Shown here: piece by piece, positions 17,424-28,058 of the stretch
How the letters are laid out: each line of letters starts with the position of its first letter
How positions within the stretch are numbered: position 1 is the first letter of the stretch
DNA from: Janthinobacterium fluminis
GTDB taxonomy: Bacteria > Pseudomonadota > Gammaproteobacteria > Burkholderiales > Burkholderiaceae_D
Reading direction: 5' to 3'
Length of the DNA: 64,000 nucleotides
Assembly: GCF_028595325.1 (NCBI RefSeq)
Contig: NZ_JAQQXR010000010.1
Coordinates: forward strand, 86,350 to 150,349
Translations under genes and position numbers: made by a program
Notes under the pieces: model-generated
Database searches by the model: none
Seen by the model: only the letters and a program-made list of their open reading frames with translations
What the model was told of the DNA's origin: nothing

Positions 17424-18062
17424 ATGCTGATCATCACCATCAAACAGGGCAAGGAAAAGAGCTTGCTGGCAGGCGACCCCTGGATTTACGCGTCCGCGAT
17501 CGAGCGCGTCGACGGCAAGCCGCAAGAGAAAATGAAGCCCGGCTCGACCGCGATCGTGCAGTCGTCGGCGAAAAAATTTCTGGCGCGCGCGGCCTATAAC
17601 TCGAAGTCGCAGATCCGCGCCCGCGTCTGGACCTTCGACGAAGGCGAACCGGTCGACCATGCGCTGATCAAGCGCCGCGTCAAGGCGGCGCTGGAAAAGC
17701 GCGCCGCCAGCCTGAATACGGCCGGCGCCAACCAGCTGCTGGCGCTGGTCAAGGGCGAGGAAGATGGTTTGCCGGGTTTGCTGGTCGACCTGTACGGCGG
17801 CGCGGCCGGCTACCTGATCTGCCAGTTCCAGGCCGGCGGCGTCGACGCCTGGAAGGTGGCGATCGTCCAGGCCCTGATGGCCGGCACGGGTTGCGCCAAT
17901 GTCTACGAGCGTTGCGACGAGTTGATACGCAAGGGCGAGGGCTTGCCGGTGACGCCAGGCGCGCTGGCCGGCGAGGAGCCGCCCGAGGAAGTCATGCTAA
18001 GTGAAAATGGCGTGCGTTTCGCCCTGGACCTGGCCACGGGCGCGCGCAGCAAGTTCCGCTAA
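17424..18062 (+). pseudogene. Truncated RlmI-like rRNA methyltransferase, N-terminal part only
   Basis: The 212 residues match the N-terminal half of class I 23S rRNA (cytosine-1962-C5) methyltransferases: a PUA domain (KEKSLLAGDPWIYASAIERV) and a linker domain (ALVKGEEDGLPGLLVDLYGG, NVYERCDELIRKGEGL). E. coli RlmI has 396 residues. Here the frame stops at FALDLATGARSKFR, where the family continues into GHKTGFYLDQR and the SAM-binding Rossmann domain. No remnant of that domain follows before an 18-bp-stem terminator. It is either a decayed gene or a stand-alone PUA protein; it cannot methylate as it stands. Confidence 0.8.
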
Positions 18063-18082
18063 GCGGGGCGCGGCGCAATGCA

Positions 18083-18121
18083 AAACAGCCCACCCGGCAG
18101 CGTCTGCCGGGTGGGCTGTTT
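18083..18121. terminator. Bidirectional hairpin terminator, 18-bp perfect stem
   Basis: Arms 18083-18100 and 18104-18121 are exact reverse complements with a 3-base loop (CGT). The ends are AAA/TTT, so the hairpin can work for both converging units: the truncated RlmI-like gene and the cytochrome genes, whose last stop is at 18138. Confidence 0.85.
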
Positions 18122-18137
18122 GCTTATGTGCCCAGGC

Positions 18138-19427
18138 TCAATCCAGCGGCACGCTGCGGTAGCGGTTCACTTCCAGCGCCGACACGGCGCCGGCCTTGTT
18201 GCCCCAGGAGCTGCGCAGATAGGTGACGACGGCGGCCACTTCGGCGTCGCTGAGCAGCGGGCCGTAGGCCGGCATGCCGTAGGGGCGCGGGTTGCCGGCC
18301 GTGCCGGGCGCGAAGCCGCCGTTGAGCACGATGCGGATCGGGTTCACCGCCTCGGTCGTCGTCAGCGCGCGGTTGCCGGCCAGCGGCGGGTAGGCCGGCG
18401 GCATGCCCGTGCCGTCGGCGCGGTGGCATTCGACGCAGTGATTCTCATACAGCTTGGCGCCGGCCGCCAGTTGCGCCTTGGCCGCCGACGAGGTGTCCGG
18501 CTCCACCACGGCGCGCGGCTGGGCCGGGCCGGGCAGGGTCTTCAGGTAGACGGCCATGGCGTTGACGTCGGCGTCGTCCAGGTGCTGCAGGCTGGCCTGC
18601 ACCACCTCGGCCATCGGCCCGAACACGGTGGCGCGCGGCGACACGCCGGTTTTCAGCAATTGCGCGATGTGGCCCGTGTCCCAGTCGCCCAGGCCGGCCT
18701 CGGCGTCCGAGGTCAGCGACGGCGCGTACCAGCCGAGGATGGGGATCAGGCCGCCGGACAGGCCCTCGTCGCTGGCGCCCAGCGGATTGCGGCTGCTGTG
18801 GCAGGCGCTGCAGTGGCCCAGGCCCTGCACCAGATAGGCGCCGCGGTTCCATTCGACGCTCTGGCCCGTCGCCTCGGCGTACACGGCCGGCTTGAAGTAC
18901 AGCGCGCGCCAGGCCGCCAGCGCGATCGGCTGGTTGTAGGGGAAGCGCAGCTGATGCGGCAGATTGGCCTGTTTTTGCGCCGGCACCGACTGGAAGAAGG
19001 CGTACATGGCGTCGGCGTCTTCGCGCTTGACCTTGGTGTAATTGGTGTAGGGGAAGGCCGGATACAGCATGCGCCCGTCCTTCGACTTGCCGTTGTGCAG
19101 GGCGCGCCAGAAGTCGTCGGCGCTCCAGGCGCCGATGCCGGTTTCCCGGTCGGAGGTGATGTTGGGCGAGACGACGCTGCCGAACGGGGTCTGCAGCGCG
19201 CGGCCGCCGGCGTAGGCGGCGCCGCCGCGGGTGGTGTGGCAAGCCATGCAGTCGCCGGCCTTGGCCAGATAGGCGCCGCGGGCCACCAGGGCCTCCGGCG
19301 TCAGCGTGCTGGCGGCGGCCGGCGGGCCGATGTCGTCGGCCGGCCACAGCAGCAGCCGGGTGGCGCCGGCGGCGAGCAGAAGGGCGGCGGCAAGGGAAAG
19401 CGTTTTTTTCATGGGTACGGAAATCAT
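18138..19427 (-). CDS. Tri-haem c-type cytochrome (alcohol/gluconate dehydrogenase cytochrome-subunit type)
   Basis: A 429-residue exported protein with an N-terminal hydrophobic signal (KKTLSLAAALLLAAGATRL). Three CxxCH haem sites are seen: CMACH (about residue 60), CSACH (about 210) and CVECH (about 340), in the spacing of the cytochrome subunit of membrane alcohol, gluconate or aldehyde dehydrogenases. It would pass electrons from a periplasmic dehydrogenase to quinone or cytochromes. No dehydrogenase gene lies nearby. The start ATG at 19427 overlaps the upstream gene's TGA, so translation is coupled; MKK at 19412 is the alternative. Confidence 0.9.
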   Translation of the reverse strand: MISVPMKKTLSLAAALLLAAGATRLLLWPADDIGPPAAASTLTPEALVARGAYLAKAGDCMACHTTRGGAAYAGGRALQTPFGSVVSPNITSDRETGIGAWSADDFWRALHNGKSKDGRMLYPAFPYTNYTKVKREDADAMYAFFQSVPAQKQANLPHQLRFPYNQPIALAAWRALYFKPAVYAEATGQSVEWNRGAYLVQGLGHCSACHSSRNPLGASDEGLSGGLIPILGWYAPSLTSDAEAGLGDWDTGHIAQLLKTGVSPRATVFGPMAEVVQASLQHLDDADVNAMAVYLKTLPGPAQPRAVVEPDTSSAAKAQLAAGAKLYENHCVECHRADGTGMPPAYPPLAGNRALTTTEAVNPIRIVLNGGFAPGTAGNPRPYGMPAYGPLLSDAEVAAVVTYLRSSWGNKAGAVSALEVNRYRSVPLD

Positions 19428-20155
19428 TGTGGCACGCCGCCGCAGCGCAGGGGCAGCGGCAATTTGACGGCGGTGGCGGGGCGGGCGTCGGCCGCCGCGA
19501 CTTGCGTGCCGAGCCAGCTGGAGACGGCGGCGATGTCGGCGTCGGACAGGCGATTGGCGACTTCGGACATGCAATCGGGCGCCTGGGCGCGGCGGGCGTG
19601 GTTTTTCCATGCGCCGAACTGGGCGTTGACGTAGTCGCGCGGCAGGCCCAGCAGGCCGGGGATGGCCGGCGCGACGCCGGTCAACTGCTCGCCGTGGCAG
19701 GCGATGCAGGCGGGCACTTTCTTGGCCGGGTCGCCCAGCGTGACGAGGCTGCGGCCCCGTTCCAGCATGGCGGCGGTGGCGTTGCTGGGCTGGGCCGGCG
19801 GCGCCGGCGGATGCTGCTCGGAGAAGTACTGGGCGATTTCGCGCAGATAGGCGTCCGGCATGTGCTCGATCATATACGTCATCAAGGGATACTGGCGGCG
19901 GCCGTCGCGGAAGTTCAGCAACTGGTTGTACAGATAGCCGGCCGGCTTGCCGGAAATGCGCGGGAAGAAGGCGTCGCTGCGCTCCTTGCTGGCGTGGCAG
20001 GCGGTGCACGCCATGATGCGCTGCGCCAGCGAGTCGGGCAGCACGGCCGGCGCCGCAGGCGCCGCCGCGGCGAACGCGGGCAGACCTGCGGCGAGGGCGA
20101 AGAGAAGCACGGCGTAGCGGGCGCGCCCGCGTGCCGGGCTTGAAAACATGTGCAT
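19424..20155 (-). CDS. Di-haem c-type cytochrome
   Basis: A 243-residue exported cytochrome with signal RARYAVLLFALAAGLPAFAA. It has two haem motifs, CTACH (about residue 49) and CIACH (about residue 150), as in cytochrome c4-like tandem domains. The ATG at 20155 is preferred; an upstream GTG at 20203 gives 16 more residues without a better signal. Its TGA overlaps the next gene's ATG, making a two-gene unit. It is divergent from a MocR-type regulator gene across 125 bases. Confidence 0.88.
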   Translation of the reverse strand: MHMFSSPARGRARYAVLLFALAAGLPAFAAAAPAAPAVLPDSLAQRIMACTACHASKERSDAFFPRISGKPAGYLYNQLLNFRDGRRQYPLMTYMIEHMPDAYLREIAQYFSEQHPPAPPAQPSNATAAMLERGRSLVTLGDPAKKVPACIACHGEQLTGVAPAIPGLLGLPRDYVNAQFGAWKNHARRAQAPDCMSEVANRLSDADIAAVSSWLGTQVAAADARPATAVKLPLPLRCGGVPQ

Positions 20156-20210
20156 GGAAATACCTATAAAATTGAATGCCGAGCGTACAGGCAGCGGGCA
20201 CAAGGATATA

Positions 20211-20224
20211 CTCCCGGACGGGAG
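20211..20224. promoter_or_regulatory. Inverted repeat between cytochrome and MocR genes
   Basis: CTCCCG, two bases, CGGGAG lies in the 125-base divergent region, 57-70 bases before the MocR-type ATG and 56-69 bases before the cytochrome ATG. A regulator that recognises this repeat could control both directions. The assignment rests on symmetry and position only. Confidence 0.3.
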
Positions 20225-20280
20225 AAAAACAGGCTCAGAAGCGGAATAAAACTACAGATCAGTTTGGTCGGATTGGATGG

Positions 20281-21699
20281 ATGGGTTTGAAGCTTTACGA
20301 AGAACTGGCAGACGAAATCGCCGCAATGATTGCCAATAAACTGTTGCTGCCGGGCGAGCGCATCGCCTCGGTGCGCCAGCAGCATGTGCGCCGCGGCGTC
20401 AGCCCGGCCACGGTGTTCCAGGCCTATTATCTGCTGGAGGCGCGCGGCCTGATCGTCGCCCGGCCCCGCTCCGGCTATTACGTGGCGCCGCAGCGCGCCG
20501 CGCTGGCGCCCGAGCCGGAAGCGTCGCAGCCGGCCGGCGCCTCGACCCGGGTCGACGTCAGCGAGCTGGTGTTCGAGGTGCTGGGCGCGGCCGGCGCGCG
20601 CGACATCGTGCCCTTCGGTTCGGCCTTCCCCAGCCCGCTGCTGTTCCCGATGGCCAGGCTGGCGCGCTGCGTGGCCGGCAGCATGCGCCGCCTCGACCCG
20701 TGGAGCACGGTCGCCGACCTGCCCCAGGGCAACGCCGAGCTGCGCCGCCAGATCGCCCTGCGCTACCAGCGCGACGGCGCCCAGGTGGCCAGCGACGAGA
20801 TCGTCATCACCAACGGCGCGCTGGAGGCGCTGAACCTGTGCCTGCAAGCCGTCACGCGGCCGGGCGACGCCGTGCTGATCGAGTCGCCCAGCTTCTACGC
20901 CGGCCTGCAGGCGCTGGAGCGGCTCGACCTGGTGGCCATCGAAATCGCCACCAGCCCGCGCGACGGCATCGACCTGGCGGCGCTGGCCGAGGCGCTGGCG
21001 CGGCACCGGCCGAAAGCCTGCTGGTTGATGACGAGCTTCCAGAATCCGCTGGGCGGCTTGATGCCGCCGGAAAAGAAGCGCGCGCTGGTGGCGCTGCTGG
21101 CCGAGCACGAGGTGCCCTTGATCGAGGACGACGTCTACGGCGAGCTGTATTTCGGCGCCCAGCGTCCCGCGCACAGCAAGAGTTTCGACAGCAAGGGGCT
21201 GGTCATGCACTGCAGCTCGTTTTCGAAAAGCCTGGCGCCGGGCTTCCGGGTCGGCTGGGCGGCGCCGGGGCGCTACGCCCGCGCCGTCGAGCGGCTGCGC
21301 CTGACCACCAGCCTGGCGGCGGCGCTGCCGTCGCAACTGGCGCTGGCCGACTATCTGGGGCAGGGCGCCTATGAGCGCCATTTGCGCCAGTTGCGCCTGG
21401 CGTTGGCGGGGCAGCAGCAGCAGATGCTCGAGGCGATCGCCGTGCACTTTCCCGCCGGCACGCGCGTGACGCGGCCGCAGGGCGGGTATTTTGTCTGGGT
21501 CGAGTTGCCCAAGGGCGTGGATGCGCTGGCGCTGCACCGCAGCGCGCTGCGGCATGGCATCAGCGTGGCGCCGGGGCCGATTTTTTCCGCCAACCGGGCC
21601 TTCGGCAATTGCCTGCGGCTTAATTACGGCCACATCTGGGATGAAACCCACGAGGCCGCCATTGCGACGCTGGGCCGGCTGGCCGCCGCCCAGCTGTGA
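20281..21699 (+). CDS. MocR-type regulator (GntR HTH fused to aminotransferase-like domain)
   Basis: A 472-residue fusion. Residues 1-75 are a GntR winged helix (LYEELADEIAAMIANKLLLP, RGVSPATVFQAYYLLEARGL). The rest is a fold-type I PLP domain with NPLGGLMPPEKK, IEDDVYGELYF and the Schiff-base segment SFSKSLAPGFRVGW (Lys). Such proteins sense PLP-linked metabolites and usually regulate a divergent gene. Here the divergent genes are the two c-type cytochromes, an unusual partner. The ATG at 20281 matches the family N-terminus; the longer frame from 20176 is not supported. Confidence 0.92.
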   Translation: MGLKLYEELADEIAAMIANKLLLPGERIASVRQQHVRRGVSPATVFQAYYLLEARGLIVARPRSGYYVAPQRAALAPEPEASQPAGASTRVDVSELVFEVLGAAGARDIVPFGSAFPSPLLFPMARLARCVAGSMRRLDPWSTVADLPQGNAELRRQIALRYQRDGAQVASDEIVITNGALEALNLCLQAVTRPGDAVLIESPSFYAGLQALERLDLVAIEIATSPRDGIDLAALAEALARHRPKACWLMTSFQNPLGGLMPPEKKRALVALLAEHEVPLIEDDVYGELYFGAQRPAHSKSFDSKGLVMHCSSFSKSLAPGFRVGWAAPGRYARAVERLRLTTSLAAALPSQLALADYLGQGAYERHLRQLRLALAGQQQQMLEAIAVHFPAGTRVTRPQGGYFVWVELPKGVDALALHRSALRHGISVAPGPIFSANRAFGNCLRLNYGHIWDETHEAAIATLGRLAAAQL

Positions 21700-21717
21700 T
21701 CGGCCCGTGCGGCCCGC

Positions 21718-22359
21718 TCAGTCGGCGGTCCGGGCCGCCGCTTCGTGCGCCGATGCGGTCTTGCGCCTGGCCGGCGCCACCTTGCCGCCGTCGGCGATCC
21801 AGCGCCGGTACACCCGCAGCGCCACCTGGGCGTCGTCGGCCGCGTAGAGTATCTGTTTTTCGCTCAGGCGCGGCGTGGCCCAGTTGGTGGTGGAGATTTT
21901 TTTCGATTTCTGCAGGTGCAGGCCAAAAAACTTCGCCACGGCGCTTTTCGCGCCCAGGTCGTTGCGCTGGCCGCCGCGCAGCGCCACCGACAAGTCCAGC
22001 ACCTGGGCCGGCGCGATGCCGAGCTTGTGGCGCAGGCGCTTGACGTCGTCGCTGAGGCCGAAGCCGACCTTCAGCGTCGTGGTCGATTCGAGGATGGCCT
22101 TGAGCACGTCGAGCGCCGGCGCGGCGCCGATCTGGAACAGGTAGGCGGTGTCGTCGGTGGCCAGCTGGATCAAATGCGGGCCGCTCGACGTCTCGCCTTT
22201 CAGGAAGGTCGGCTTGGACTCGGTGTCGAAGCCGATCGCGTCGGCCGCCAGCAGCGCGGCCAGGGCCGCGCTCGCGTCGTCGGCGTTGCGCACGAGGCGC
22301 ACGTCGGCCAGCCGGATGCCCTGGTAGGGCGGGAGCGGCGGCGCCGTTTCGGTGCTCAT
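21718..22359 (-). CDS. 3'-5' exonuclease, RNase D/WRN-like DEDDy family
   Basis: A 213-residue nuclease domain with the DEDDy residues visible: IGFDTESKP (Asp, Glu of motif I), LSDDVKRL (motif II region) and YAADDAQVALRVY (Tyr and Asp of motif III). It has no HRDC domain, so it is a compact stand-alone exonuclease rather than full RNase D. Substrate (DNA or RNA) is not known. It lies 9 bases from the stop of the ProQ gene on the same strand, so the two probably form one unit with ProQ first. Confidence 0.9.
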   Translation of the reverse strand: MSTETAPPLPPYQGIRLADVRLVRNADDASAALAALLAADAIGFDTESKPTFLKGETSSGPHLIQLATDDTAYLFQIGAAPALDVLKAILESTTTLKVGFGLSDDVKRLRHKLGIAPAQVLDLSVALRGGQRNDLGAKSAVAKFFGLHLQKSKKISTTNWATPRLSEKQILYAADDAQVALRVYRRWIADGGKVAPARRKTASAHEAAARTAD

Positions 22360-22368
22360 CGGGGCGGA

Positions 22369-22824
22369 TCAGCCCTTGCGGGAAAACTTCGCCGTCAACT
22401 GGCTCAGCTTCTCGGCGCGCACGCGGTTCGCTTCCTCGGCGGCGGCGGCGTCGCGTTCGGCTTTCTTGCGTTCGGCCTCTTTTTTGAAGCGCTGCTGCAA
22501 CACCTGGCTCGCGTGGTCGCGGTGCACCTGGGTCACTTCGGCGCCGGGGGTGCCGTCGAGGTCATAGCGCACCTTGGCTTTTTCCATCACGCGCAGATAG
22601 CGCAGGGAGCCGGTGTGGATGCCCAGCGCCGTGCGCATCAACTTGCGGTCGAGTTCGGGCAGGCGCGCCAGCAATTGCTTGTCTATGCCGATGGACAAGG
22701 GCAGGCAGTCGCGGAAGGGCGCAAATTGTTCTTGAAATTGCTTGAGCAGGGAGCGCGCGGTTTGCGCCGGTGCGCCAGGCGCTGCAGGCTGAGGGGTGAG
22801 ACTAGGCGTGTTCATCGACTTCAT
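22369..22824 (-). CDS. ProQ/FinO-family RNA chaperone
   Basis: A 151-residue protein with a central ProQ/FinO domain (FAPFRDCLPLSIGIDKQL, RTALGIHTGSLRYLRVMEKA, RYDLDGTPGAEVTQVHRDHA), a disordered Pro/Ala N-terminus and a Lys/Glu/Ala-rich C-terminal helix ending KFSRKG. The family binds structured small RNAs and 3' UTR hairpins. It lies beside the exonuclease gene, and about 115 bases from a candidate small RNA on the opposite strand. The start MKSMNT at 22824 is the first ATG; MNTPS 3 codons later is also possible. Confidence 0.9.
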   Translation of the reverse strand: MKSMNTPSLTPQPAAPGAPAQTARSLLKQFQEQFAPFRDCLPLSIGIDKQLLARLPELDRKLMRTALGIHTGSLRYLRVMEKAKVRYDLDGTPGAEVTQVHRDHASQVLQQRFKKEAERKKAERDAAAAEEANRVRAEKLSQLTAKFSRKG

Positions 22825-22950
22825 AGGTTAGGCTGGAAACGGGAGCATAGCACGCAAGAGGGGGGAGTGCATTGACTTTTATGGCAACAATGACTTTTTT
22901 GCCATGCTGTTTGATGGGCGCGGTGGCGCGGAAATGTGTATAATGTCGGC

Positions 22951-23149
22951 TTGCGCTGAATACTGGCTTGCGCCGTATCAGTAGTGCAGGGGATCAGAGC
23001 AGTCGCTTTCTCGCCACGTTATGGGGTTTATTGATGTCAGGTATCTGAACTGTCAATTATACTGATAACAGGGTCTGGGGCATAATCTCGCTCTCCTCTA
23101 TTCTTCACTGAATAATAGATACAAGCCCGTTTTGGTAGCGGGCTTTTTT
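22951..23149 (+). ncRNA. Candidate small RNA upstream of rpoD
   Basis: Lies in the 538-base gap between the ProQ gene and rpoD. TATAAT at 22939-22944 is a good -10 element, though no strong -35 lies at normal spacing. About 200 bases later there is an intrinsic terminator (AAGCCCG 23123-23129, 9-base loop, CGGGCTT 23139-23145, then T-run). Inside, TATCAGTA (22976-22983) can pair with TACTGATA (23060-23067), closing a structured arm, and TCAG/CTGA forms a small hairpin at 23037-23048. No ORF with a ribosome site is seen. It could instead be an rpoD leader attenuator. I could not match it to a known RNA family. Confidence 0.45.
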
Positions 23150-23362
23150 CATTCCGCAATGTATACCGCCAATTTATCTACACCTCCTTCAGCGCCGCCG
23201 CGCCGCAACGACGCTGCGCCGGCTTTGGGCATGCCGATGGATTGGCGCCGCCGCGCTTAGCCGGCGGCCGCAGCACACGCACCATCGAGTCCGATTCGCA
23301 GGCTTAGGTGGGATCATTCACTTCGCCGCGACCATGTGGTCTCGCATAGAGAGAGATATTTA

Positions 23363-25855
<2,493 letters not shown>

Positions 25856-25873
25856 GCGTTCATGGCGTGTCGC

Positions 25874-25913
25874 CTAGGCGCCCCGCCTAGGCGCCCCGCC
25901 TAGGCGGGGCGCC
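25874..25913. terminator. Nested palindrome with tandem 13-mers between convergent genes
   Basis: The 13-mer CTAGGCGCCCCGC occurs twice in tandem (25874-25886, 25887-25899). The second copy runs into a perfect 24-base palindrome (25890-25913). It lies between the rpoD stop (25855) and the sensor kinase stop (25914). There is no T-run, so it is a strong hairpin rather than a textbook terminator; either of the two left copies could pair with the right arm. Confidence 0.6.
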
Positions 25914-27887
25914 TCAGCCTGCCTGGCTCAGGCGCGGGGCGCCCGGCGGCGGCGCCGCCGTGGCCACCACCGGCATCAGGATGGTCAGCGCCGTGCCGCT
26001 GTCCTTGCGGCTGTCGATCACCAACTCCCCTCCCAGCGCGCTGATGCGCTCCGTAATGCTCTTCAAACCATAGGAAGCCGCCTTGCCGTGGTCGCCCGGC
26101 TGGATGCCGATGCCGTTGTCGGCGATGACGATGGTGACCCATTGCGCGTTCAGGTTCAGCGACACTTCGACGGCGCTGGCGGCGGCGTGGCGCAGGATGT
26201 TGGCGAGCGACTCCTGGATGACGCGGAAGATGGCGGCCGTCTGGCGGTTGTCCAGCGTCGCGTTGGCGCTGTCGTCGAGGATGAACAATTCGTAGCGGAT
26301 CGCGCTGCGCCGCTCGAATTGCTTGAGCAGCCATTCGACGGCCGCGCACAAGCCCAGTTCCAGCGTGCTCGGGTGCAGGTCGTTGATGATCGCCCGCACC
26401 GACTTGATCGTCGTGTCGATGGTTTCCAGCGCGCGCCCGACCTGCTGGTTCAGGCGCGGGTGCGTGCCGCCGGTGCGCGCGTGCAGCATCGACACGTCGA
26501 TCTTCAGGGCCATCAGGTTTTGCCCCAGATCGTCGTGGATGTCGAGCGCGATGCGCTTGCGCTCCTCCTCCTTGATGGTTTGCTGGTGGTCGGACAACTC
26601 GCGCAATTGCAGCAGCGATTGCTGCAAGGCTTCCTCGTCGCGCTTGCGGTTGGTGATGTCGACGCTCATGGCGATCAGCAGCATCGGCTGGCCGGCGTCG
26701 TCATACAGCGGCTTCTTGTAGCACTGCACGAGCCGGCTTTCCTGCAGCAGGGCGTTCCACACCAGCTCCTCGCCCACCTGCAGGCGGCCGCTGGCGAAGG
26801 CGGCCCGGTCGTCGGCCAGGAAACCGTCCATCTGCTCGGGCGGGAAGAAGCCGTGGCCGCCCTTGCCCTGCAGGTCGGCGAAGCGCATGCCCCATTGCTG
26901 TTCGCAGGCTTCGTTCATCAGCACGATGCGCGACTCGGCGTCTTTCAGGAACAGCGCCAGCGGCATCATCGAGATGATTTCCTGCAAGCGCTTCTCGCTG
27001 TGGGCCAGCGCCCGCTGGGCCGCCTCGCGCTCGTCGATCTCGTCGCGCAGGAGCAGGTTGGCGTCGACCAGCTCGGCGGTGCGCAGGCGGATGCGGTTTT
27101 CCAGCTCGGTATGGGCGATGCCGAGGGCCTGCTCGGCCAGCTTGCGCTCGGTGATGTCGGTCATCATCACCAGCGCGCCGCAGACGGCGCCGTCGGCGTC
27201 GCACCGCAGGCGGCCGGCGACCAGCGCCCAGGCCGTCTTGCCATCCGCGCGCTGGTATTGCTGGTCGCGCGGGCTGACGTCGCCGCCGCGGTACAGGGGG
27301 CAGCAGCATTGCAGCGCCACCTCCGGCATGAAGGCGTTGACGGGCTGGCCGATCAGGTCGGGCAGTGCGCAGCCGATCAGCTCCGTCATGCGCCGGTTGG
27401 CAAAGACGATGCGGCCGCCGGCGTCGGTGATCCAGATGCCTTCCTGCATCGTGTCGACGATTTCACGGTAGCGCGCCTCGCTGCCCTGCAATTGCGCATG
27501 GGTGCTTTGGCGCGACAGGGTCAGGCTGCGCACGCGCAAGAGGATAAAGCTGAGCAGCGCCAACATCGTCACCAGCAGCGCGCCCAGCGCCATGCGCTCG
27601 CGGGTGTTTTGCTGCGCGGCCGCCAGTTTGGCGCGCGCCAGCACCGCCTGCTCGGCGCCGATCAGCGCGTCGATGCCGGCCTCGGCCGCCGCCGCGCCGC
27701 CGGCGCGCAAGTAGCCGCTGCGCCGCTGTTCCAGCTGTATCAGGCGTTCATGCGCGGTATCGACAGCCGTGGCGGCCGTGCGCGCCTGCATCATTTCGCG
27801 GCAGGTCAGCGCGCCCAGTGCGCTCAGCAGGACCAGGATCGCCGCCACGCCCGCCAGACTCCAGCTTTCAACCGACCATTTTCTCAT
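25914..27887 (-). CDS. Orphan PAS sensor histidine kinase (NarL/DegS-type HisKA_3)
   Basis: A 657-residue membrane kinase. TM1 (AGVAAILVLLSALGALTC, about 11-28) and TM2 (ALGALLVTMLALLSFILL, about 113-130) enclose a ~85-residue periplasmic helical segment. PAS 1 begins YREIVDTMQEGIWI and PAS 2 begins LQEIISMMPLALFL. The dimerisation/phospho-acceptor helix is RKRIALDIHDDLGQNLMALK, followed by an HATPase domain with IADNGIGIQPGD. Kinases of this class partner with LuxR-type response regulators, but none lies in the window, so the partner is unknown. The ATG at 27887 gives MRKWSVES; the longer frame from 27944 is less likely. Confidence 0.92.
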   Translation of the reverse strand: MRKWSVESWSLAGVAAILVLLSALGALTCREMMQARTAATAVDTAHERLIQLEQRRSGYLRAGGAAAAEAGIDALIGAEQAVLARAKLAAAQQNTRERMALGALLVTMLALLSFILLRVRSLTLSRQSTHAQLQGSEARYREIVDTMQEGIWITDAGGRIVFANRRMTELIGCALPDLIGQPVNAFMPEVALQCCCPLYRGGDVSPRDQQYQRADGKTAWALVAGRLRCDADGAVCGALVMMTDITERKLAEQALGIAHTELENRIRLRTAELVDANLLLRDEIDEREAAQRALAHSEKRLQEIISMMPLALFLKDAESRIVLMNEACEQQWGMRFADLQGKGGHGFFPPEQMDGFLADDRAAFASGRLQVGEELVWNALLQESRLVQCYKKPLYDDAGQPMLLIAMSVDITNRKRDEEALQQSLLQLRELSDHQQTIKEEERKRIALDIHDDLGQNLMALKIDVSMLHARTGGTHPRLNQQVGRALETIDTTIKSVRAIINDLHPSTLELGLCAAVEWLLKQFERRSAIRYELFILDDSANATLDNRQTAAIFRVIQESLANILRHAAASAVEVSLNLNAQWVTIVIADNGIGIQPGDHGKAASYGLKSITERISALGGELVIDSRKDSGTALTILMPVVATAAPPPGAPRLSQAG

Positions 27888-28022
27888 TGGCGTCTTCCCG
27901 TGCCAGCCGCGGCACAAGCCGGAATCGGCGCTGTGGCCCCGCAAGGCGCGCGGCGGGCTGGGTGAGTGGCTATTGTAATGCCAGTTTTGCCAATTTTGAT
28001 TTATTTTTAGATAATATTACCA

Positions 28023-28053
28023 GGGCCGGCGCCGCCGCGGCGGGCACCGGCCC
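28023..28053 (-). terminator. GC-rich hairpin downstream of ppc
   Basis: GGGCCGG (28023-28029) pairs with CCGGCCC (28047-28053), with further GC pairs inside, placed just after the ppc stop on the minus strand. It lacks a clear T-run and is followed by A/T-rich sequence, so it is a probable but not certain terminator. Confidence 0.45.
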
Positions 28054-28058
28054 AAGAC

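Noticed and set aside
14323..18062. Genomic island or mobile element around the Rpn-type gene
   Set aside because: No integrase, transposase, direct repeats or tRNA boundary were found, and base composition looks like the surroundings.
22951..23149. 6S RNA as identity of the candidate RNA
   Set aside because: Length fits, but I could not see the long closing stem with a central bubble typical of 6S RNA, and the usual neighbours are absent.
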